51,390 bases of DNA from Terriglobia bacterium. GTDB lineage: Bacteria; Acidobacteriota; Terriglobia; Acidiferrales; UBA7541. The notes under the pieces are model-generated. The model did not search any database. It saw only the letters and a program-made list of their open reading frames with translations, and was not told the DNA's origin. Below are positions 45,181-51,390 of the stretch, piece after piece (within the stretch, counting starts at the first letter, position 1; the number at the start of each line of letters is the position of its first letter). A program made the position numbers and the translations under genes. The stretch is taken from the NCBI GenBank assembly GCA_020072765.1, contig JAIQGD010000005.1, forward strand, positions 1 to 51,390. Direction: 5' to 3'.

Positions 45181-46449
45181 ATGAAAAATCTGAAAAAGGT
45201 GGCGACCACTCTGGGTCTCCTGGCTACGGCACTGGTGGGCACAGTGTCGGCTCAGGAGGGCCCCGTTCCCCAAGGCGTACCGCGTCTGGACCACGTGTTC
45301 GTGATCATGATGGAGAACCACGGCTACGGCGAGATTCTGAACAACCCGAACGCGCCGTTCATCAACCAGTATGCAAAAGAGGCCAATCTGGCGACGAATT
45401 ACTTCGCCATTGCCCATCCCAGCTTGACCAACTACCTCGAAGTGGTCGGCGGCTCGAACTTCGGCGTGCTCAGCGACAACAACCCGGATTGGCACAACAC
45501 CACCTGCATCACCAGCCTCGCCTCCGGCACAGCCAATACGGATAACCCGTCGAGCCCCAATGTTTGCCCGATCTGGGGCAGCGGCAAAGACGCGGCGACC
45601 GTGGCCGTCGACACCACGAACGAGGTCCAGGGAACTCCTGGAGAAAACAACATCGACGGCATTCAGTCCATCCCCGCCGCCAACAACATCGCCGGCAAAA
45701 CCATCGCGGATCAGTTGGTCGCGTTGCAGCGCCGGTGGAAGAGTTACCAGGAAGACCTGCCGCTCAGCGGCCCCGACACGGTGAATTACAGCGACGGATT
45801 CTTCACCGACAACACGGACTTCAGCGCCATCAAGCCGGCGCTCACCCCGGCGCTGTCGCAAGGCGGCATCGTCCGGCTGTATGCGGCTAAGCACAATCCG
45901 TTCGTCTACTTCCGCAATGTGCAGGAAGGCTACGACGACGACAACAGCCTGAACAATGTGGCCGGTTTTGAAGGTGCGGACGGCTTGTTTGCCGACCTGC
46001 GTTCCAGCCACGTCCCGGCGTTCTCGTTCATCGCGCCGAATCAGTGCAACGACCAGCACGGGCGCGGCAACGCCGGCCCCTTCTGCAACTACGATCCGAC
46101 GAGCAATGGTACGCAGGCGGGACTCAACCCGGCACTGATTATCCGGGGCGACATCACCGTGCAGCGCATCGTGACCGCGATCAAGAAATCCCAGGCCTGG
46201 CATGAAGGCAACAGCGCTATCGTCGTCATGTGGGACGAAAACGACTACAGCGTGGCGCCCAACACCAACCAGGTGATGGTGATCGTGGATACCAACTACG
46301 GCGTCCATGGCGTACACAGCGCGCGACGCTACACCCACTTCTCCCTGCTCAAGTCGCTCGAGGCGGGTTTTGGGCTGCCCTGCCTGAACCATGCCTGCGA
46401 CGCGGGCATCAACGTGATGTCTGACCTGTTCGCTGGCGCGGGACGATAG
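45181..46449 (+). CDS. Secreted phosphoesterase (phospholipase C/acid-phosphatase family)
   Basis: Alkaline-phosphatase-superfamily esterase of 422 residues. ATG at 45181 with AAAGGTG six bases upstream is chosen over GTG at 45172. The signal peptide (MKNLKKVATTLGLLATALVG, cleaved after VSA) implies export. HVFVIMMENHGYGEI carries the first metal-binding Glu-Asn; IAHPSLTNYLEVVGG is the nucleophile region; VVMWDENDYS and the late HYTHFSLLKSLE-like block match the PF04185-type phosphoesterases. Six or more Cys suggest disulfides. Substrate could be phospholipid, inositol phosphate or other phosphomonoester. Confidence 0.88.
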   Translation: MKNLKKVATTLGLLATALVGTVSAQEGPVPQGVPRLDHVFVIMMENHGYGEILNNPNAPFINQYAKEANLATNYFAIAHPSLTNYLEVVGGSNFGVLSDNNPDWHNTTCITSLASGTANTDNPSSPNVCPIWGSGKDAATVAVDTTNEVQGTPGENNIDGIQSIPAANNIAGKTIADQLVALQRRWKSYQEDLPLSGPDTVNYSDGFFTDNTDFSAIKPALTPALSQGGIVRLYAAKHNPFVYFRNVQEGYDDDNSLNNVAGFEGADGLFADLRSSHVPAFSFIAPNQCNDQHGRGNAGPFCNYDPTSNGTQAGLNPALIIRGDITVQRIVTAIKKSQAWHEGNSAIVVMWDENDYSVAPNTNQVMVIVDTNYGVHGVHSARRYTHFSLLKSLEAGFGLPCLNHACDAGINVMSDLFAGAGR

Positions 46450-46832
46450 CTCCGGAACTACGAACCTCGGCCCTAGAACGTGAAGCTGCTTTCGGTGCAC
46501 AGGCTGGGCCGCAGGCCACCCCTATCGGTGGTCTGTGGCCCGGCACTCACCGAAGCCCCTGCCTGCCGCACTCCTTCCCCCAATTCTCGATCAGCCTTAG
46601 AAATTGCTTCCACCCATTCAGCGTGTCGTTCCTGACCGATGTGCCAGCGGACCCCTACGCCGAAGTTCCTCCGCCGCTCGAACACGCCAATAAGACCCGC
46701 GCCACATCCGCAGGGGGACCGGGCTGGTAACTCAGGCCGAGGACGGCGCGAATTCGAGGTTGCTGCGAGAGAGCGGCGGGCGTATGGTCTTTTACTGAAA
46801 CAGCTACGGCCAATCAATTCGGAGGGCCAGCG
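46450..46832. other. Intergenic region without a supported gene
   Basis: Between the phosphoesterase and PQQ dehydrogenase genes. A minus-strand frame (46473-46817) includes NFGVGVRWHIGQERHAEW and ends in Ser-Phe-Thr-Phe, reminiscent of outer-membrane beta-barrel C-termini, but its N-terminal half is Arg/Pro-rich like a shadow frame. It may be a decayed fragment; not called as a gene. Confidence 0.3.
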
Positions 46833-46907
46833 ATGCGGACGAGCGTGCGGAAGATCGCTGCCATCGCAACGTTGATCTTAGGGGCATGGAAAACCGTCGC
46901 GCGATGA
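46833..46907 (+). CDS. Possible 24-residue hydrophobic leader peptide
   Basis: ATG at 46833 has GGAGG seven bases upstream, one of the best ribosome-binding sites here. The product has a basic start (MRTSVRK), a hydrophobic stretch (IAAIATLILGAW) and a short basic end. It could be a small membrane protein, a leader for the PQQ dehydrogenase gene 56 bases on, or the surviving signal peptide of a lost gene. Confidence 0.3.
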   Translation: MRTSVRKIAAIATLILGAWKTVAR

Positions 46908-46963
46908 CCGGCGGGCCGCCGTCACCGGCACATTTTTTGCTGCACCGATCGGGAGGAGAAAAC

Positions 46964-48694
46964 ATGGTCAGGATTTCGGCTGTGGTGCTGTCCCTTCTTT
47001 TTGCCGTCATGATGCCGGCTGCCGCGCAGGTTCAGAACTACACGCCGGTCACGCAAGAGATGCTGCTGAACCCCAGCCCCAATGACTGGCTGATGTACAG
47101 CCGAACCTACGACGCCTGGCGCTACAGCCCCCTCCAGCAGATCAACCAGAAAAATGTAAAACAGCTCCGCATGGCCTGGGTCCGCGGCCTGGCCGCCGGC
47201 ACCACCGAAACGATCCCCATCGTCCACGACGGCGTGATGTACGTGATCGCGCCCGGCGGAATCGTTGACGCCCTCAACGCCACCAACGGCGACCTCCTCT
47301 GGGAGTACAAGCGCGCGTACAAAAATCCTCAGCTCGGCTCGGTGGAAAGGACCAAGGCGCTGGCGATGTATAAAGACATGGTCTACTTCACCGCCCCCGA
47401 CGGCTACGTCGTCGCGCTGGATGCGCGCACCGGCAAGGTCCGCTGGGAAACCTTCAAAACCGAGACGCAGAATACTTCGGGCGCTCTGGTCGTCGACGGC
47501 AAGGTCATCTCCGGCGGCACCTGCGGCAAGGGCCGCGATACCTGCTTCATCGAGGCGGACAACGCGGAGACCGGAGAGAAAGTCTGGAGATTTTACACCG
47601 TGGCGCGCCCTGACGATCCGGGCTTCGCCTCCTGGCACGAAGCCGATAACTCGGAGGACATGGCCTCCACCTGGGGCCTGCCCGGCAGCTTCGATCCGGT
47701 TCGCAACGTGATCTACTGGGGCGTCGCCAATCCCATGCCGGACCAGCGCATCCTGCGCCACCACGGCAATCCCGATGGCACCTCGCGCTCCACGCCCGCC
47801 GACCTCTATAGCAACTGCACCCTCGCGCTCGATCCCGCCACCGGCAAGCTGATCTGGTATTACCAGCATCTGCCGGGCGATGACTGGGACACCGACCACA
47901 CCCACGAGCGCACTCTGGCGCGCGTGGCTTTCAATCCCGATCCCAAGTTCATCAAATGGATCAATCCCAACGTTCCGCGCGGCTCGATGCACGATATCGC
48001 GGCAATGGTGGCCGAAGGCGGCTCGGTGTTCGTCCTCGACCGCAACAACGGCCAGTTCCTCTGGGCCACGCCGTTTCCCTACGACGATCCGAACTTTGTG
48101 ATGTCCGACATCGACGTCAAGACGGGACAAACCACGCTCAATTGGAATTTGGTCTTCAAGCAGCCGGGCGATCACCACATCCTGTGCTACTGGAACACCA
48201 GAAGTTACTGGCCCACGGCGTACCATCCGGGCACGAACTCTCTGTATGTCCCCTATATCGACAACTGCCGCGACCTGACCACCCCGGGCCCGAACGGGCG
48301 GGGCGGCTGGAAGGTGATCCCGCGCCCCGGCTCGGATCCCAACGCTCTCACCGGCCTCGCCAAAATCAACATGTCCACCGGAGAGATCCTGCGGTTTGAC
48401 GTCGGCCGCGCTCCCGGCAACGGCGCCATGCTGACGACCGCCGGAGGACTGGTGTTTCACGGGGACATGAGCCGCAGGTTCCGGGCGTTCGATGCCACCA
48501 CCGGCAAAATGCTCTGGGAATCCATTCTCGGAGGCAATATTTCCGTCAGCACCATCGCCTACGCGGTCAACGGAAAGCAGTACATCTGCGTCATGACCGG
48601 AGACAACCTCAAGGTGCCGGAACTCAGCGCCGAGGTCCCGGACATGCACACGCCCACCGGCCACAACGCGATCTATGTCTTTGCGTTGCCCTAG
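46964..48694 (+). CDS. Secreted PQQ-dependent dehydrogenase
   Basis: Quinoprotein of the methanol/ethanol dehydrogenase superfamily, 576 residues. ATG at 46964 with GGGAGGAG upstream; the frame extends to 46886 without a signal. Signal peptide MVRISAVVLSLLFAVMMPAAA. The eight-bladed propeller is built of W-motif repeats (NGDLLWEYKR, TGKVRWETF, TGKLIWYYQH, TGKMLWESILGG). DDWDTDHTHERT is in the position of the active-site acid region. A GTCGKGRDTC pair replaces the vicinal disulfide of methanol dehydrogenase. No C-terminal cytochrome c domain and no adjacent cytochrome gene, so the electron acceptor is unknown. Its TAG stop begins repeat H. Confidence 0.9.
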   Translation: MVRISAVVLSLLFAVMMPAAAQVQNYTPVTQEMLLNPSPNDWLMYSRTYDAWRYSPLQQINQKNVKQLRMAWVRGLAAGTTETIPIVHDGVMYVIAPGGIVDALNATNGDLLWEYKRAYKNPQLGSVERTKALAMYKDMVYFTAPDGYVVALDARTGKVRWETFKTETQNTSGALVVDGKVISGGTCGKGRDTCFIEADNAETGEKVWRFYTVARPDDPGFASWHEADNSEDMASTWGLPGSFDPVRNVIYWGVANPMPDQRILRHHGNPDGTSRSTPADLYSNCTLALDPATGKLIWYYQHLPGDDWDTDHTHERTLARVAFNPDPKFIKWINPNVPRGSMHDIAAMVAEGGSVFVLDRNNGQFLWATPFPYDDPNFVMSDIDVKTGQTTLNWNLVFKQPGDHHILCYWNTRSYWPTAYHPGTNSLYVPYIDNCRDLTTPGPNGRGGWKVIPRPGSDPNALTGLAKINMSTGEILRFDVGRAPGNGAMLTTAGGLVFHGDMSRRFRAFDATTGKMLWESILGGNISVSTIAYAVNGKQYICVMTGDNLKVPELSAEVPDMHTPTGHNAIYVFALP

Positions 48695-48848
48695 CAGGCT
48701 GCGGAAAAACACACTACCATGTCATTCCGAACCCCGGTCGCAGTTTGACCGGGGTGAGGAATCTGCTTCTTCCTTAGGGTTGGTACAAAAAGCAGATCCC
48801 TCGCTCCGCTCGGGATGACATGGAAACGATTTTTTCCGCAAGCTGCTA
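48692..48848. repeat. MITE-like repeat, copy H, with a long hairpin inside
   Basis: Left end TAGCAGGCTGCGGAAAAAC, right end TTTTTTCCGCAAGCTGCTAGC: 18-bp imperfect terminal inverted repeats flanked by TA. The inside differs from other copies: ATGTCATTCCGA and TCGGGATGACAT arms face each other, with CCCCGGTC (48732-48739)/GACCGGGG (48747-48754) as an inner stem, and GAGGAATCTGCTT/AAGCAGATCC arms. The TAG is the stop of the PQQ gene. 48849-49107 holds no other gene; TATGAT at 49048-49053 is a possible -10 for the next gene. Confidence 0.8.
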
Positions 48849-49107
48849 GCGCCGTGAGCAGCGCCACCCGGTCACCAGGCTCGTTGAAATTCTCGGCGGC
48901 GCTGCCTCGATGCTCTGCTTTCTTTCGCTCCGTTAGTTGGCGCGGGCTCGGATTGCAGCAGGGATCGTGGCAACTGGCCAACCTAACGCATGTTTCCAAA
49001 CCGGTAACCGAAATCACCGGGGAGGCGTCAATATACGAGATGGGTGTTATGATGCGGCCCGCAATCCGGTCGAACATTTCGAGCGTACAGAGGAGCGGCG
49101 GAAAATC

Positions 49108-50901
49108 ATGAAAATCAACAGGCGCAAACTATTGTCCTTGCTCGGTGTTTCTCCGGCGGTTCTGGCCGGCTCTCCCGTTCTGGCGGACCAGCCGAAGAAG
49201 AAGGGCGCTGCAGCCGGCGGCGAATCCAAGATCACGGCCCTCAATCCCAAGGGCGTGCCGCCTCCGGTCGTGCTCATCCCCATGGCGCCTCGCCTCTCCA
49301 GCCTCGATGGCAAAACGATCTTCTTGGTTTCCGATGGCTTCGCTGGCGCGGACCGCTTCCTCAACCAAATCGCGGTCTGGTTCAGCAAGAACATGCCCAG
49401 CGTAACCACCATCTACCGCTTGAAGGCGGGGTCGTACTTTGATGATGACCCGAAGCTCATGGCGGAAATCAAGGCCAAAGGCAACGCCATGATCATGGCG
49501 TACGGCCATTGAAGCACCTGCACCCCAGCGACCGTGAGTCACTGCGCACAAGTTGAAAAATTGGGTTTCCCGACGGCCCCCCTGGTCACCATCGCCTTCA
49601 AGGATCTCGCCAAATCGAATGCCGCCAACCGGGGCATGCCGGGCGAGCGCATCACCTTCCTTCCGCACCCCATGACCAACAAGACCGACGAGCAAATGTA
49701 CGCGGTGCTCGAAGGGAACGACCCCGTCACGGGCAAGAACGTAATGAAGGAAATGATCGACGCGCTCACCCAACCGCTGACGGCCGAGGAAAAGAAAACC
49801 GGAACCGTCACTCCGGACGTCGGCCCGGCGACGTACACGGACACAGCGGACAACCTCCAGCGCTTTTACTGCGACAACAACCTTACGGATTTCATGCCGA
49901 TCATCCTGCCCACCGAGGAAAAAGTCGAAGCGATGCTCAAGGGCACGAGCCACAAGCCCGACGAGGTCGTCGGAGAGCTGAGCGCCGCCCGTGGAGCCCA
50001 GCCCTCGTGGTCATTTACGGTCAGGCACGTGGCCATCAATGCGGTCATGGCCGGCGCACGGCCGGAATATTTCCCCGTGATTCTCGCGATCGCCTCGACG
50101 GGTCAGCCCGCGCTGTTCAGTTCCACGTCCTCATTCTCCCGCATGCTGCTGCTGAATGGTCCCATCTCCGACCAGATCAAGATGAACTACGGCATTGGCG
50201 CGATGGGGCCCTTTGCCGAGCCCAATGCCACCATCGGCCGCGCGTGGACGATCCTTTCGAAGAATCTTGGCGGCTGCGGCATGCCCGGACTCACCTACAT
50301 GGGTAGCCTGGGATCCAACCTCAATTACAACAACATCTGCATCGCGGAAACGGAAAACAAGCTTCCGGACGGCTGGAAGCCGCTCCACGTGCAAAAGGGC
50401 TTCAAGCCGGATGAAAGCGTCGTCAGCATCTTCAGCGGCTGGAGCCTGAACAATGTCGCCTGGTTCAGCGCCCTGCCCATCCACGATGTCATCAAGAACT
50501 GGCTGACGCATTTCTTCTCGTTCGGCAACAGCGCTGCGACGCTGCTGCTCGATCCCACGGTTGCCAGAGACGCCAAAGATCACGGCTACAACTCGAAGGA
50601 AGAGTTAAGCGACTACCTGTCGAAGAACTCGAAGACGCCAGCTTGGCTCTATTGGGACACGCACCGGAACGAGCTGAAGCAGGCCCAGGCGGGCGTCGAG
50701 CCATACGCTTCCTATCTGAAGATGGGGGACGCCGACATTCCGTTCCAGCGCTTCTACCGCCGCGGACGCCCCGGCGCACCGCCCGATCCCAATCCGAAAT
50801 CTTCGATCGAGGTCGTCGTGCTCGGGGGCGAGACCAACACCTACTGGGCTGGGGGCGACTTCAGCTACGTCACCAGCGCATCCGTTGACAAGTGGCGATA
50901 G
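49108..50901 (+). CDS. UGSC-family selenoprotein with in-frame TGA (Sec135)
   Basis: One gene with an in-frame TGA at 49510-49512, read here as selenocysteine. The codons before (AMIMAYGH) and after (STCTPATVSHCAQVEKLG) join into a block matching the UGSC family as I recall it: a hydrophobic strand ending in Gly-x, then Sec/Cys-x-x-Cys, then ...EKLGFPTAPLVT. Sec135 and C138 form the redox pair. The total is 597 residues. The N-terminus MKINRRKLLSLLGVSPAVLA is a signal peptide with a twin arginine, so export by Tat or Sec is likely. A second domain (from about residue 285: VRHVAINAVMAGARPEYFPV onward) carries further conserved-looking blocks such as NLGGCGMPGLTYMG. The downstream frame alone would begin at GTG 49534 without a ribosome-binding site, inside the conserved motif. 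Alternative: a pseudogene with one nonsense mutation, less likely given intact frames on both sides and the hairpin. Substrate unknown. Confidence 0.85.
49526..49544 (+). promoter_or_regulatory. Candidate bacterial SECIS element
   Basis: CAGCGAC (49526-49532), loop CGTGA, GTCACTG (49538-49544): seven positions with one C-A mismatch in the middle. A lower stem TGC/GCA (49519-49521 with 49546-49548) can extend it. The upper stem starts 13 bases after the TGA and the loop G and U are 22 and 23 bases after it. This satisfies the bacterial rule of an apical loop 16-37 bases downstream with a G among its first two bases; in E. coli fdhF the upper stem starts 11 bases after the TGA. It lies within the coding sequence, as expected. 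Confidence 0.72.
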
Positions 50902-51084
50902 GAGCGCTGGCCCAGCCGTAGCTGACCGATGATCTCTCGTGGGAGCCGAACTCCTAGGCTCCCACCTCAATTGTTGCGCAGTCGACCCCGTCGAATCTCA
51001 CAGTGTCTTTCCTCGGTTTCCCGCTCGACGATCTAAGTAAGGCTGCGCGTCGTCCACCTAAGCTACAATCTCGTGCTGGTTGGT

Positions 51085-51390
51085 ATGGATTCCCCCGAAC
51101 AAACGCCTCCGGCCACCGGCCTCAGCGAGCAGGAGGCTGTGTCGAGGCTCCAGGCCGAAGGGCCCAACGAACTCCCCTCATCCCGAGCGCGTTCGATTGC
51201 CGCCATAACCTGGGGCATTCTCACGGAACCGATGATTCTGCTGCTGGCAGGTGCGGCAATCGTCTATCTGCTGTTGGGCGAGCTTAGGGATTCTCTGATC
51301 CTATTGGCTTCGGTTCTCGTCGTCGTGGGAATCAGCCTCTACCAGGAACGCAAGACGGAGCGCGCCCTGGAGGCGCTGCGAGACCTGACC
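51085..51390 (+). CDS. P-type cation-transporting ATPase, N-terminus (partial)
   Basis: ATG at 51085 opens a frame that runs off the right edge after 102 codons. The N-terminal region GLSEQEAVSRLQAEGPNELP is the cation-ATPase N-domain signature of the P2 (Ca/Mg/Na) type. Two hydrophobic helices follow (EPMILLLAGAAIVYLLLG; SLILLASVLVVVGISLYQ), then the start of the linker to the A-domain (ERKTERALEALRD). TACAAT at 51064-51069 could be the -10 element. The catalytic DKTGT lies outside the window. Confidence 0.88.
   Translation, partial: MDSPEQTPPATGLSEQEAVSRLQAEGPNELPSSRARSIAAITWGILTEPMILLLAGAAIVYLLLGELRDSLILLASVLVVVGISLYQERKTERALEALRDLT

Noticed and set aside
46473-46817. 114-codon minus-strand frame with a beta-barrel-like C-terminus
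   Set aside because: The N-terminal half is Arg/Ser/Pro-rich without structure and there is no signal peptide or good start. It may contain a decayed fragment but is not supportable as a gene.
49510-49512. Reading the TGA as an ordinary stop, or as a pseudogene mutation
   Set aside because: Frames on both sides are intact and in phase, the flanking residues form a Sec/Cys-x-x-Cys redox motif, and a SECIS-like hairpin follows. A nonsense mutation or sequencing error remains possible but less likely.
1-51390. CRISPR arrays, tRNA and rRNA genes
   Set aside because: No regularly spaced direct repeats and no cloverleaf or rRNA-like sequence were seen in the intergenic regions. A tRNAscan or Infernal run would settle this.

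Overview
The window is GC-rich, gene-dense bacterial chromosome with no rRNA, tRNA, CRISPR array or recognisable transposase. Gene content and style point to an Acidobacteriota genome, probably from soil: a TonB-type transducer with a Cys-Pro-Lys-Pro C-terminal domain, small PilZ proteins, a GH63 glycosidase, a UGSC-family protein, and many dispersed palindromic intergenic repeats. This assignment is an inference from style, not from a marker gene.

Layout. 1-7 kb: end of an exported protein gene and an RluD-type pseudouridine synthase, an AT-richer orphan gene (1307-2518), then the ileS-lspA-lgt operon. 7-10 kb: TonB transducer, exported protein, VOC protein. 10-21 kb: GH63 glycosidase, two large polytopic GT-C-like membrane proteins, proB-proA, a cold-shock gene with a hairpin in its leader, a small PilZ protein. 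20.6-22.3 kb: msrP-msrQ periplasmic methionine sulfoxide reductase. 23-28 kb: nitrogen-control cluster amtB-glnB(glnK)-glnD. 28-34 kb: fatty-acid/CoA metabolism (AMP-dependent acyl-CoA synthetase, MaoC-like hydratase, fused enoyl-CoA hydratase/3-hydroxyacyl-CoA dehydrogenase) and Mrp. 34.7-36.2 kb: three small genes (DksA/TraR-type zinc protein, Cys-rich zinc-finger miniprotein, coiled-coil protein) with two near-perfect CRP/FNR-type palindromes upstream. 36.5-42.3 kb: nucleotide-sugar dehydrogenase, second PilZ protein, DUF3108 protein, NDP-sugar epimerase, a TauE/SafE transporter split into two overlapping half-genes, and a CpsB-type PHP phosphatase; the sugar genes suggest exopolysaccharide synthesis. 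42.5-51.4 kb: PrpF-family isomerase, alpha/beta hydrolase, secreted phosphoesterase, secreted PQQ dehydrogenase, a probable selenoprotein, and the start of a P-type cation ATPase.

The most notable item is 49108-50901. Two apparently separate reading frames are one gene interrupted by a single in-frame TGA at 49510-49512. The TGA sits at the redox position of a UGSC-like motif (Sec-Ser-Thr-Cys) and is followed, at the right distance, by a hairpin with G and U in its apical loop, as expected of a bacterial SECIS element. I read it as an exported UGSC-family selenoprotein.

A second notable pattern is a family of MITE-like repeats with terminal inverted repeats resembling GCAGGGTGCTGAAAAA. Five of these begin at, or directly after, the stop codon of the preceding plus-strand gene.
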